Positions 15,168 to 22,415 of a stretch of DNA of 31,749 nt are shown piece by piece. Below the pieces are notes generated by a model. It made no database searches, was not told the DNA's origin, and was given only the letters and a program-made list of their open reading frames with translations. Location of the stretch: assembly GCA_900545665.1 (NCBI GenBank), contig UQZU01000026.1, positions 1 through 31,749 of the forward strand. Reading direction: 5' to 3'. The position numbers were made by a program, and so were the translations under genes. The stretch comes from an uncultured Collinsella sp. Its GTDB lineage: Bacteria; Actinomycetota; Coriobacteriia; Coriobacteriales; Coriobacteriaceae. Numbering within the stretch: the first letter of the stretch is position 1; each line of letters begins with the position of its first letter.

Positions 15168-15653
15168 ATGCAATGCGATAACACATCCCCGCTGTCCCGC
15201 GAGACCGATGCACCCGAAACCATCGTCAAGCTGGAATGCGACATCGACGACGCGTCGCCCGAGGTGCTCGCCTATGCCGCCGACCGCCTGCGCGAGGCGG
15301 GTGCGCGCGAGGTGCATTGGCTGCCCGTCTATTGCAAGAAAGGCCGTCCCGGCTGGCAGCTGCAGGTAATCTGCGTCCACGAGGATATCGAGCGCCTGCA
15401 GACGATCATCTTTTTGGAAACCACGACCAACGGCATCCGTCGCCAGGTTATGGAGCGCGTTTGCCTACCACGCCGCTTTGAGCGCGTAACGACGCCATGG
15501 GGCGAGGTGCCCGTTAAAGTGGCCACCCTGCCCGACGGCAGCGAGCGTGCAGCGCCCGAGTACGAGGACTGCGCCCGCCTTGCCCGTGAGCACAATGTGC
15601 CGCTCCAGCGCGTGATGCAGGCGGCCCAGAGCGCGGCACTGCGATTTGAGTAA
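15168..15653 (+). CDS. Stand-alone LarC C-terminal domain (nickel-pincer cofactor maturation family)
   Basis: This 161-residue protein matches only the C-terminal half of LarC (formerly DUF111). It shows the signature 'LECDIDDASPEVLAYAADRL', then 'LPVYCKKGRPGWQLQVIC', 'LQTIIFLETTTNGIRRQVMER', 'TPWGEVPVKVATLPDG' and 'APEYEDCARLAREHNVPLQ'. Full LarC (about 400 residues) inserts nickel into the pyridinium-bisthiocarboxylate nucleotide in a CTP-dependent reaction, giving the cofactor of lactate racemase and relatives. In Lactobacillus the two halves are joined by a frameshift. No N-terminal half, larB, larE or larA lies in this window, and the 193 bp upstream shows no remnant of one. The ATG at 15168 with GGAAAGGA upstream gives a ~20-residue lead before the domain. 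Family is clear; function as a split subunit is inferred. Confidence 0.82.
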   Translation: MQCDNTSPLSRETDAPETIVKLECDIDDASPEVLAYAADRLREAGAREVHWLPVYCKKGRPGWQLQVICVHEDIERLQTIIFLETTTNGIRRQVMERVCLPRRFERVTTPWGEVPVKVATLPDGSERAAPEYEDCARLAREHNVPLQRVMQAAQSAALRFE

Positions 15654-15713
15654 CGCGGCCGGTGGCGACATCCTGCGCCCAGCCATATCAACCCCATTCG
15701 AAAGGATCTCCCC

Positions 15714-16262
15714 ATGAAATACCTCATCGCCTCCGACATCCATGGCTCGGCATATTGGACCGAGCGCCTGGTCGCCGCCATCGAATCCGAGCAGCCCGAC
15801 CGCATCGTCCTACTGGGCGACCTGCTCTACCACGGTCCGCGCAACGACCTGCCGCGCGATTACGCCCCCAAGCGCGTAATCCCGCTGCTCAACGCCCTGG
15901 CCGACCGCATCATCGCGGTACGCGGCAACTGCGATGCCGAGGTCGACCAGATGGTGCTCGACTTTCCCATCATGGCCGACTACGCCACGCTGTTCGACGA
16001 GACCGGCCGCGAGCTGTTCCTGACGCACGGCCATGTCTTTGGCGCCGTTATGCACAACAGTGTCGACCACGCGCCCGCGCTGCCCGAGGGCTCCGCGCTC
16101 GTCTACGGCCACACGCACATCAAGGTTAACGAGGCGAGCGAGGCGCACCCGGGCCTGTGGCTCTTCAATCCCGGCAGCGTGAGCATTCCCAAGGACGGTA
16201 CGCACAGCTACGGCATCTACGAGGGCGGTGCGTTCCGTCACGTGATCATGGAGGAGGACTAA
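15714..16262 (+). CDS. yfcE: YfcE-like metallophosphodiesterase
   Basis: This 182-residue calcineurin-like phosphoesterase has all five motifs in order: 'IASDIHGS' (metal Asp/His), 'VLLGDLLYHGP' (GD), 'AVRGNCD' (GNxD), 'LTHGHVFG' (GHxx) and 'LVYGHTHIK' (GHTH). The length and the 'PRDYAPKRVIPLLNAL' insert fit the YfcE/MJ0936 branch, which cleaves phosphodiester model substrates with Mn2+; the physiological substrate is unknown. RBS AAAGGATC precedes the ATG. The mazG start lies two bases after the stop, so the two are co-translated. Confidence 0.9.
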   Translation: MKYLIASDIHGSAYWTERLVAAIESEQPDRIVLLGDLLYHGPRNDLPRDYAPKRVIPLLNALADRIIAVRGNCDAEVDQMVLDFPIMADYATLFDETGRELFLTHGHVFGAVMHNSVDHAPALPEGSALVYGHTHIKVNEASEAHPGLWLFNPGSVSIPKDGTHSYGIYEGGAFRHVIMEED

Positions 16263-16264
16263 CC

Positions 16265-17125
16265 ATGGCGCAGCACATGGCTCAGCAAAATGCCGAGGGC
16301 TCGCGTGACCTGTCCACGCTGGTAGATGCATCGGCCGAGCTGCAGCATCTGGTGCAGACCATCTGGCGTCTGCGTCAGCCCGACGGCTGCCCGTGGGACC
16401 GCGAGCAGACGCACCGCAGCATTGGCAAGAACATGATCGAGGAGGCCTACGAGGCACTCGACTGCATCGAGGCGGACGACGCGGTTCACCTACGCGAGGA
16501 GCTGGGCGACGTGCTCATGCAGGTTGTGCTGCATGCGCAGATTGCTACCGACGCCGGCGAGTTTACGCTGGCCGACGTGGCGCGCGATATCGACGCCAAG
16601 CTCATTCGCCGCCACCCACACGTGTTTGGCGATGCGGATGCCGAGAGCTCCGACGAGGTGCTCAAGATTTGGGACGAGGTCAAGCTTGCCGAGAGGGCTG
16701 CCAAGGACAAGGCCGTGGCGGCAGGCGAGGCTGCGCCCGAGGGCCTGCTCGACGGCGTGCCCACGCATCTGCCGGCGCTGATGCAGGCGCAGAAGGTGTC
16801 GCGCAAGGCGGCGGCCGTGGGCTTTGAGTGGGAGACGGTCCAGGACGTGTGGGACGAGGTCGCCGAGGAGCGTGCCGAGTTTGAGGCCGAGGCTCCCGGC
16901 TCGCCCGAGCGTGAGATGGAGTTTGGCGACCTGCTCTTTGCCCTGGTCAACGTTGCGCGCAAAGAGGGTATCGACGCCGAGAGCGCCCTGCGTGCCAGCA
17001 CGGCAAAGTTCCGCCGCCGTTGGGCCGCGATGGAGCAGATGGCGGCCAACGCCCATGTGGATCTGGCTGAGCTTTCGACTCATGGCCTCAACGACCTGTG
17101 GGATGCCGCAAAGGCGGAGGAGTAA
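16265..17125 (+). CDS. mazG: Nucleoside triphosphate pyrophosphohydrolase MazG
   Basis: This ~286-residue enzyme hydrolyses (d)NTPs to NMPs and pyrophosphate, a house-cleaning role. The first MazG domain shows 'GCPWDREQTHRSIGKNMIEE' and the metal-binding EExxE..ExxD pattern 'IEEAYEAL'...'LREELGDVLMQVVLHAQIA', followed by 'RHPHVFGDADAESSDEVLKIW'. The second copy is 'REMEFGDLLFALVNVARKEG' near the C-terminus, so it is the full two-domain form. The ATG at 16265 lies just after the yfcE stop with GGAGGAG as RBS inside yfcE; an upstream in-frame ATG lies within yfcE and is not used. Confidence 0.92.
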   Translation: MAQHMAQQNAEGSRDLSTLVDASAELQHLVQTIWRLRQPDGCPWDREQTHRSIGKNMIEEAYEALDCIEADDAVHLREELGDVLMQVVLHAQIATDAGEFTLADVARDIDAKLIRRHPHVFGDADAESSDEVLKIWDEVKLAERAAKDKAVAAGEAAPEGLLDGVPTHLPALMQAQKVSRKAAAVGFEWETVQDVWDEVAEERAEFEAEAPGSPEREMEFGDLLFALVNVARKEGIDAESALRASTAKFRRRWAAMEQMAANAHVDLAELSTHGLNDLWDAAKAEE

Positions 17126-17186
17126 GACTGCGGGGACGACGGGCTGACACGCCTCATCGTTCCCGCTAAATTTTTCGAAAATCAAG

Positions 17187-17215
17187 TGTATCCCTCGGCT
17201 AACTTAGGGCATAAT
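17187..17215 (+). promoter_or_regulatory. Candidate promoter of the enolase gene
   Basis: CATAAT (17210-17215) is a good -10 in an A/T-richer patch about 100 bases before enolase. A -35 at 17-base spacing (TGTATC, 17187) is poor. The perfect TTTTCGAAAA palindrome at about 17171-17180 lies upstream and might bind a regulator. A GCACCGACGGTGC hairpin lies in the presumed leader. Confidence 0.4.
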
Positions 17216-17314
17216 GCAAAAAGTGCGACATGGCTAACTTGCGGAGGCGCACCGACGGTGCACGGTCAGCCGGTCGCTTGCATCCACTACGTTTCCAAGT
17301 GAGAGGGAGACAAC

Positions 17315-18604
17315 ATGAGCGATATTTTGGACGTCTACGGTCGCGAGGTGCTCGACAGCCGCGGCAATCCCACCGTCGAGGTCGAGGTCGTGCTCGAGGA
17401 CGGCAGCTTCGGTCGCGCGATGGTGCCTTCGGGCGCTTCGACCGGCGCCTTTGAGGCATGTGAGCTGCGCGATGGCGACAAGGACTGCTACCTGGGCAAG
17501 GGCGTTTCGCAGGCCGTCGAGCATGTCAACAACGAGTGCGCTAACGCCGTCGTGGGCCTCGATGCCTTCGACCAGCGCGCCATCGATGCCGCGCTGATTG
17601 CCGCGGACGGTACCCCCAACAAGACCAAGCTCGGTGCCAACGCCATCCTGGGCGTGTCGCTGGCCGTTGCCCGCGCCGCTGCCGAGTCGTCGGGCCTGTC
17701 GCTGTACCGGTACCTGGGCGGCGTCAACACTCATCTGCTGCCCACACCTATGATGAATATCCTCAACGGCGGCGTGCATGCCGACAACAACGTCGACTTC
17801 CAGGAGTTCATGATCATGCCGGTGGGCGCCCCGAGCTTTGCCGAGGGCCTGCGTTGGTGCGCCGAGGTCTACCACACCCTCAAGGGCGTGCTGCACGAGG
17901 CCGGCCTGGGCGGCAGCGTGGGCGACGAGGGCGGCTTTGCCCCCAACCTTAAGACCAATGCCGAGCCGTTCGAGTACATCACCAAGGCCGTCGAGAAGGC
18001 TGGCTTTAAGCCCGGCGTCGACTTCATGTACGCCATGGATCCGGCGTCCACCGAGTTCTACAACGCTGAGACCGGTATGTACGAGCTCAAGGGCGAGGGC
18101 GTTGAGTACACGAGCGCCCAGATGGTCGATTACTGGGAGAAGCTCGTCGACACTTATCCCATCATCTCCATCGAGGACGGCATGGCCGAGGAGGACTGGG
18201 ACGGCTGGGTCGAGCTTACCCGCCGCATTGGCAATAAGGTGCAGCTCGTAGGCGACGACCTGTTCGTCACCAACACCGAGCGCCTCAAGAAGGGCATCGA
18301 GCTTGGTGCCGCCAACGCGATCCTGGTCAAGGTCAACCAGATCGGTACGCTCACCGAGTCGCTCGAGGCCATCGAGACCGCCAAGGAGGCCGGCTACGCC
18401 TGCATCGTGAGCCACCGCTCCGGCGAGACCGAGGACTCCACGATCGCCGACCTGGTCGTGGGCGTCAACGCCGGCCAGATCAAGTCGGGCGCCCCGTGCC
18501 GCAGCGATCGCATCGCCAAGTACAACCAGCTCATCCGCATCGAGGACGAGCTCGAGGGCAGTGCGCGCTACGCCGGCAAGGCCGCGTTCTACAACATTCG
18601 CTAA
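17315..18604 (+). CDS. eno: Enolase
   Basis: This 429-residue glycolytic enzyme interconverts 2-phosphoglycerate and phosphoenolpyruvate. It is full length with canonical features: 'EVLDSRGNPTVEVEV' and 'VPSGASTGAFEA' at the N-terminus, 'GDEGGFAPNL' with the catalytic Glu, metal ligands in 'YAMDPASTEF', 'SIEDGMAEEDWDGW' and 'LVGDDLFVTN', the catalytic Lys in 'ILVKVNQIGTLTE', and 'SHRSGETED'. RBS GAGAGGGAG precedes the ATG. A very strong terminator follows, so it is probably a single-gene transcript. Position just upstream of a DivIC/FtsB gene and ppx is the common actinobacterial arrangement. Confidence 0.98.
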   Translation: MSDILDVYGREVLDSRGNPTVEVEVVLEDGSFGRAMVPSGASTGAFEACELRDGDKDCYLGKGVSQAVEHVNNECANAVVGLDAFDQRAIDAALIAADGTPNKTKLGANAILGVSLAVARAAAESSGLSLYRYLGGVNTHLLPTPMMNILNGGVHADNNVDFQEFMIMPVGAPSFAEGLRWCAEVYHTLKGVLHEAGLGGSVGDEGGFAPNLKTNAEPFEYITKAVEKAGFKPGVDFMYAMDPASTEFYNAETGMYELKGEGVEYTSAQMVDYWEKLVDTYPIISIEDGMAEEDWDGWVELTRRIGNKVQLVGDDLFVTNTERLKKGIELGAANAILVKVNQIGTLTESLEAIETAKEAGYACIVSHRSGETEDSTIADLVVGVNAGQIKSGAPCRSDRIAKYNQLIRIEDELEGSARYAGKAAFYNIR

Positions 18605-18668
18605 ACAAGTGGTGCTCGCGGGGGGCGGGGTTGACTCGGCTCCGTTCCACTTCTGATGGCCGTCATTG

Positions 18669-18700
18669 GGCGCTGAGCCATATGGCTCAGCGCCTTTTTT
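18669..18700 (+). terminator. Strong rho-independent terminator of enolase
   Basis: A perfect 13-bp inverted repeat GGCGCTGAGCCAT / ATGGCTCAGCGCC (18669-18694) is followed by TTTTTT. The stem is loop-less as DNA, so the RNA will open a few central pairs. Confidence 0.93.
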
Positions 18701-18791
18701 ATGTCGAGCAAAGGCTGGCGAAGGTGGTGCGGGCGCTCGTGCTATAACTAGAATACTTAGCGCAAACAAACCTCAACCGCACAAGGCGCAC

Positions 18792-19553
18792 ATGGATCAG
18801 ATTTACGACAACAGGTACTATTCCGCCGGTTCGCGTGAGCCGTCGCCTCGCCGTGCGCGCACGGTGCAGCTCGGTGGGTCCGCCTACGCTGGCGCCGATC
18901 GCTCCATGCAGCGCCCGACAAGTACCTCGCGCCCCAATGCTCAAGTGAATACTTCGACAGATGGACCAGTGCGCCCGGCACGTTCGTCGCATGCTCAGCG
19001 TTCCTCGGCTCAAACGCATGAAAAGCCGAGTAGGCCCTCGAACCGTCTTTCAGGCTCGGACTTCATGCATTACGCCAACGACAACGCGGTGGTCAAAGCA
19101 ATCTACGACTTTACCCACGGTCCTCAGCGAGGGCTGTTTGTTGGCATTGTCGTTGCCCTGGCGCTCGTGAGCCTGTATTTCCCCGTGCGCGACCTGTATG
19201 TGGCAAAACGCTCGAGCGACATCTTGGCCAAGCAGGTCGAGATTCGCGAGCAATATAACGACGACCTGCAAAAAAGCGTCGACAAGCTGCTTTCGGAGGA
19301 GGGCATTAAGGACGCGGCATCCGAGGACCTGGGCCTGGTGATGCCCGGCGAGAAGAGGATTGAAGTGCAGGGCCTGGACGACGATTCGGATCCTTCGTCG
19401 AGCCAGAAGTCGTCGAACGCCAAGAAGGCCAGCGAGGTGGCCAAGGAGATCGAAGAAGTCGGCAAGGACGCGCCGTGGTACATCCAGGCGCTCGACATGC
19501 TGTTTGGATTTAACGGCGTCGAGGGCCAGACGGTCGTGTCCAACGGCGAATAG
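18792..19553 (+). CDS. DivIC/FtsB-family septum formation initiator
   Basis: This 253-residue single-pass membrane protein has a long (~105 residues) Ser/Arg/Pro-rich, probably disordered cytoplasmic N-terminus. One membrane helix follows (about 113-131, 'GLFVGIVVALALVSLYFP'), then a coiled-coil DivIC domain (~135-195, 'RSSDILAKQVEIREQYNDDL' and 'ASEDLGLVMPGEKRIEV'). It ends in an acidic/Ser linker and an amphipathic tail. FtsB/DivIC proteins bridge FtsL and FtsQ in the divisome. The assignment rests on the topology, the characteristic 'LGLVMPGE' end of the coiled coil and the eno-divIC-ppx context. RBS is weak (AAGGCG); TATAAC at 18743-18748 is a possible -10. Confidence 0.8.
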   Translation: MDQIYDNRYYSAGSREPSPRRARTVQLGGSAYAGADRSMQRPTSTSRPNAQVNTSTDGPVRPARSSHAQRSSAQTHEKPSRPSNRLSGSDFMHYANDNAVVKAIYDFTHGPQRGLFVGIVVALALVSLYFPVRDLYVAKRSSDILAKQVEIREQYNDDLQKSVDKLLSEEGIKDAASEDLGLVMPGEKRIEVQGLDDDSDPSSSQKSSNAKKASEVAKEIEEVGKDAPWYIQALDMLFGFNGVEGQTVVSNGE

Positions 19554-19573
19554 CGCCCGGAGGGGAGCCCGCA

Positions 19574-20575
19574 ATGACAAATTGCAAACGATATAAGGTG
19601 GCCGCGATCGACCTGGGAACGGTGTCGTCGCGACTGGTGTTGGCGCAGGTCGAGGCCGGGGCGATCGTGGAATCGTCCAAGCATACCGAGATCACCGACT
19701 TGGGCGAGGGCGTGGACGCGACGGGGCGCTTTTGCGAGGCGGCCGTTGAGCGCGTGCTCGCCGCATGCCGCATGTTTGTGGACGAGGCGCGTGCCTTTGG
19801 GGCCGCGTGCGTCTGCACCACCTGCACGAGTGCCGCGCGCGATGCGTCCAACGCCGCACTGCTGCTGGACGGCCTGCGCGATCTGGGGCTCGAACCGCAG
19901 GTGATTCCGGGCGAGGTCGAGGCGCGCCTGACGTTTTTTGGCGTGGCACACGACTTTGCTGGCGAGCGCATCATCGTCGCCGATTCGGGCGGTGGCTCCA
20001 CGGAGCTCGCGACGGGCGTCTATGCGCCTGAGCGCGGGGTCTTTGCGCTGGAGGGAACGCGCTCACTGGACATCGGTTGCCGTCGCGTGACGGAGCGGTT
20101 TTTCTCGGCGCTGCCGCCAACGGACAGTGAACTTGCCGCCGCTGGCGTATGGGCGGGCGAGCAGTTCGGGGCTTACTTTGAGGGCCTGCCTGTCGACTTT
20201 GAGCGCGCCGAGCGCCTCGTCGCGGTGGGCGGTACCGTTACCACGCTCGTGGCGCTGGTCCACGAACTGGAGCCGTACGACTCGAACTTTGTGCACCTGC
20301 GCGAGCTTTCGATGGAGCAGATCTCGGCCGCCATCGATCGTATGTCTACGCTGGATGTGGAGGGTATCGCTGCGCTGCCAGGCGTGCAGCCCAAGCGCGC
20401 GGGCGTGATCCTGGCAGGTGCCGTGGTGATTCGCGAGCTCATGCGAGCCGGCGGCTACAAGACGCTCACCGTAAGCGAGAACAGCCTACTCGCTGGCATG
20501 GCCGCCACCATCAACGAGACTCTCGACGGCACAACCCCCACCATCGGCTGGACTCCCAGCCTCAGCGCCCTTTAA
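19574..20575 (+). CDS. ppx: Ppx/GppA-family phosphatase
   Basis: This 333-residue member of the actin-like ASKHA fold hydrolyses inorganic polyphosphate and/or pppGpp. The phosphate-1 loop reads 'VAAIDLGTVSSRLVLAQV' and the phosphate-2 loop 'IIVADSGGGSTELATGVY'; 'RLVAVGGTVTTLVAL' is the adenosine-type motif and 'ALPGVQPKRAGVILAGAVV' the conserved C-terminal helix. It lacks the C-terminal HD domain of E. coli Ppx and so belongs to the short actinobacterial-type class. RBS GGAGGGG lies 7 bases upstream, and the gap to the DivIC-like gene is 20 bp. Whether poly-P or pppGpp is preferred cannot be told. Confidence 0.9.
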   Translation: MTNCKRYKVAAIDLGTVSSRLVLAQVEAGAIVESSKHTEITDLGEGVDATGRFCEAAVERVLAACRMFVDEARAFGAACVCTTCTSAARDASNAALLLDGLRDLGLEPQVIPGEVEARLTFFGVAHDFAGERIIVADSGGGSTELATGVYAPERGVFALEGTRSLDIGCRRVTERFFSALPPTDSELAAAGVWAGEQFGAYFEGLPVDFERAERLVAVGGTVTTLVALVHELEPYDSNFVHLRELSMEQISAAIDRMSTLDVEGIAALPGVQPKRAGVILAGAVVIRELMRAGGYKTLTVSENSLLAGMAATINETLDGTTPTIGWTPSLSAL

Positions 20576-20578
20576 ATA

Positions 20579-20645
20579 AGTTGCGGTGAAATACGGACTA
20601 AAATCGCCCTTTCGGGAACCAAACAGTCCCTATTCCACCGCAACT
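20579..20645. repeat. Long palindrome, left copy flanking the AAA_14 ATPase gene
   Basis: AGTTGCGGTGAAATACGGAC (from 20579) and GTCCCTATTCCACCGCAACT (to 20645) pair with three or four mismatches across 22 positions. The first and last ~12 bases match those of the perfect palindrome at 22134-22206. It begins 4 bases after the ppx stop and may double as its terminator, though no T-run follows. Confidence 0.75.
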
Positions 20646-20650
20646 CAACA

Positions 20651-20673
20651 GCCGGCACCTGGGGACAGTCCTT
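20651..20673 (+). repeat. 23-bp dispersed repeat (GCCGGCACCTGGGGACA core)
   Basis: This 23-bp stretch recurs at 29544-29566 in opposite orientation with 22 of 23 bases identical. Here it runs into a GGGGAC...GTCCCC hairpin (20661-20696), just past the stop of the convergent ATPase gene. It may mark ends of a mobile palindromic element. Confidence 0.6.
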
Positions 20674-20693
20674 GCGGGGCGTCCCCACAGCGC

Positions 20694-21995
20694 CTATGCC
20701 AGCTTGTCGATTTGCCCAATTTCCCAAAGCGGAATATTGATGAGCATGCCTTCGTCTCTATATGCCGCCAGGGAGCTCCTCACGCAACGCTCGAGCTTGA
20801 ATTTTTCGCAGGCTATTTTCAGACTCTTCGCTTTAAGGTTCTCTGCCGCCTTGACTTCAAGCGGAAGCACGGTTCCCGCATGGTCGATGGCAAAGTCGGT
20901 TTCGGCATTGCCGGAGGTAGAGGACCAATACGCGGGAGTTTTGTCCTGGAGCAAAAGCTCCTGCGCGACGTATTGTTCGGTCAGCGAACCTTTGAACTCG
21001 GTAAAAACAGCGGATCCGTTAAGAACGATGGCCGGAGAGAGACCGGAGAGCGCTCCGAGGATGCCGGTGTCGATGCAGAACAGTTTGAAGCTCGAGAGGT
21101 CTTCGTAGCTCGAGAGCGGCGCCTTTAGAGCGGAAACACGTGGTACCTTATGAACGATTCCGTAGTCCATGAGCCACTGGAGGCTTTCCTCGAAATCGCG
21201 TGCGCGCGCCCCGGGACGGAGCGCACCGTAGACGAACTTCTTGTTTTCCTTTGCGAGCTGGCCGGGAAGGGATTTCCAAACCAGCCTCATGCGCTCGACG
21301 ATGCGGGCTGGCGCATGCTTGCCAAAATCGGATTCGTAAGCTTCGATGATTTGCTGCTGAAGCCTGCGGGCCTCGATGAAATCGTGGGAGGCGGCGAAAG
21401 CGGAGACAACTTCTGGCATACCGCCGACAACAAGGTATTCCTTGAGCAAGTGTTCGAGCTTTTCGGCAACGTTTGCCAGAAGGTTCATGTCTGCGGCAAG
21501 GATGGCGTCGGCGAGCGGATCGCCGTCGACGGCACGAACGAACTCGGCAAACCCCATGGGACGCATGGTGAGCTGGTCGATTTTGCCAACGGGAAATGAC
21601 TCGTTTTCGCGTCGGAGCGCGAGGCCCATATAGGAACCGGCTGCCACGATGTGGTATTCGGGTGCAAGTTCGTTGAAGTACTTGAGCGCGGTGATCCCGC
21701 GTGGCGCCTCTTGGATTTCGTCGAGGATGATGAGCGTGTCTTCCGGCGTTACGGTTTGGCCACGTAGGAGTTCTATCTGGGAGATGATGCGCTTGGGGTC
21801 GAGGTTCCCATCGAACAGCGAGCGCGTGCTCGGCTCGAGCATAAAGTCAAAACGAATGACGTTTCGATACTGCTGGCTTGCGAATTCGTTAAGAAGCCAA
21901 GTCTTTCCTGTCTGGCGGGCTCCCTTAAGCAAGAGAGGTTTGCGATTCGCCCTTGATTTCCAAGCGATAAGTTCACTCATAAGCTGTCGCTGCAT
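20694..21995 (-). CDS. AAA_14/DUF4143 family ATPase
   Basis: This 433-residue protein has an N-terminal AAA+ module: Walker A 'GARQTGKT' at 25-32 and Walker B 'LIILDEIQ' at about 88-95, plus sensor-like 'HIVAAGSYMG'. The DUF4143 region follows, with an 'EYLVVGGMPEVVSAF' motif and a C-terminal restriction-endonuclease-like core ('NAETDFAI' ... 'LPLEVKAAEN', an E/D..ExK pattern). Such proteins are very common, patchily distributed and of unknown function. The ATG at 21995 is chosen because GGGAGG precedes it; an earlier in-frame TTG overlaps that RBS. The gene is isolated, reads less GC-biased than its neighbours, and is bracketed by palindromes at 20579 and 22134, all signs of acquisition. No antitoxin-like partner is present. 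Confidence 0.88.
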   Translation of the reverse strand: MQRQLMSELIAWKSRANRKPLLLKGARQTGKTWLLNEFASQQYRNVIRFDFMLEPSTRSLFDGNLDPKRIISQIELLRGQTVTPEDTLIILDEIQEAPRGITALKYFNELAPEYHIVAAGSYMGLALRRENESFPVGKIDQLTMRPMGFAEFVRAVDGDPLADAILAADMNLLANVAEKLEHLLKEYLVVGGMPEVVSAFAASHDFIEARRLQQQIIEAYESDFGKHAPARIVERMRLVWKSLPGQLAKENKKFVYGALRPGARARDFEESLQWLMDYGIVHKVPRVSALKAPLSSYEDLSSFKLFCIDTGILGALSGLSPAIVLNGSAVFTEFKGSLTEQYVAQELLLQDKTPAYWSSTSGNAETDFAIDHAGTVLPLEVKAAENLKAKSLKIACEKFKLERCVRSSLAAYRDEGMLINIPLWEIGQIDKLA

Positions 21996-22017
21996 ATTGC
22001 CTCCCAACCCTCTCGGC

Positions 22018-22023
22018 TAGTAT
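22018..22023 (-). promoter_or_regulatory. Candidate -10 box of the ATPase gene
   Basis: Minus-strand TATACT lies 22 bases before the start codon. The -35 region at 16-18 bases falls on the first 33-bp tandem repeat (from 22040), so the repeats may be operator sites. Confidence 0.5.
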
Positions 22024-22039
22024 AAGGCCATTTGGGCGG

Positions 22040-22125
22040 TTCCATCGGAAAATGTGGGAGACAACCACGTTTTTCCATCGGAAAATGTGGGAGACAGCCA
22101 CGTTTTTCCATCGGAAAATGTGGGA
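22040..22125. repeat. Three tandem repeats, exact 33-bp period, upstream of the ATPase gene
   Basis: A 20-bp core TTCCATCGGAAAATGTGGGA starts at 22040, 22073 and 22106, separated by 13-bp spacers GACAACCACGTTT and GACAGCCACGTTT. Copies 2 and 3 contain the inverted repeat TTTTCC-ATC-GGAAAA. The nearest copy lies over the expected -35 region of the minus-strand ATPase gene. Only three copies with near-identical spacers exist, so it is no CRISPR array; iteron- or operator-like function is inferred. Confidence 0.85.
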
Positions 22126-22133
22126 ACACCAAC

Positions 22134-22206
22134 CTAAGTTGCGGTGGAATAGTTCCTAAATGGGCTGATAAACTACCAAAACAGGAACTATTCCACCGCA
22201 ACTTAG
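22134..22206. repeat. Perfect 24-bp-arm palindrome, right copy flanking the ATPase gene
   Basis: The arms 22134-22157 and 22183-22206 are perfectly complementary over 24 bases (CTAAGTTGCGGTGGAATAGT...), with a 25-base loop. It belongs to the family of 20579-20645 but with perfect arms, suggesting a recent insertion or ongoing conversion. Confidence 0.9.
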
Positions 22207-22213
22207 AGCCCCG

Positions 22214-22261
22214 CCGGCATCTAAAAGAAACGAGCCCGCATCCCTTGGGGACACGGGCTCG
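22214..22261 (-). terminator. Duplicate copy of the tRNA-Leu terminator
   Basis: CGAGCCCG (22231-22238) pairs with CGGGCTCG (22254-22261), and on the minus strand is followed by TTTCTTTTAG. It is nearly identical to the terminator at 22416-22458 and lies behind the truncated tRNA tail at 22273-22290. Confidence 0.75.
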
Positions 22262-22272
22262 AAAGCTCCATA

Positions 22273-22290
22273 TGGTAGGGGCGGTGGGAC
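22273..22290 (-). pseudogene. Truncated duplicate of the tRNA-Leu 3' end
   Basis: Eighteen bases are identical to the 3' end of the intact tRNA-Leu at 22470-22487 (CCA, discriminator, acceptor strand and the start of the T stem), then the match stops abruptly. With the terminator behind it, about 77 bp are duplicated 197 bp apart. Confidence 0.75.
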
Positions 22291-22409
22291 GTCCGCGCAT
22301 TTGCTGCGCAAATACGCACCGGCTTCGGCCGCCTGTCGGCGCCCTCGCCGGCTCGCTTCGGACGCTGCGCGTCCGCTTAACGCTCGCCCCCTCGCGGGTT
22401 CGAGTTCCA
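22291..22409. other. Hairpin-rich segment between the two tRNA-Leu tails
   Basis: This 119-bp stretch replaces the body of the duplicated tRNA. It contains ATTTGC-TGC-GCAAAT, CGGC-TTCG-GCCG and GGACGC-TGC-GCGTCC stem-loops, all compact and GC-rich. Near its right end GCGGGTTCGAGTTCCAC (22394-22410) reads on the plus strand as a degenerate T-arm of the same tRNA in inverted orientation. No open frame here looks coding. It could be a structured mobile repeat or the scar of an inversion. Confidence 0.5.
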
Positions 22410-22415
22410 CCGGCA

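Noticed and set aside
20694..21995. Toxin-antitoxin or restriction system around the AAA_14 ATPase
   Set aside because: No partner gene lies on either side; the C-terminal nuclease-like core alone does not support a defence role.
22040..22125. CRISPR array
   Set aside because: Only three units, spacers are 13 bp and nearly identical, and there are no cas genes.
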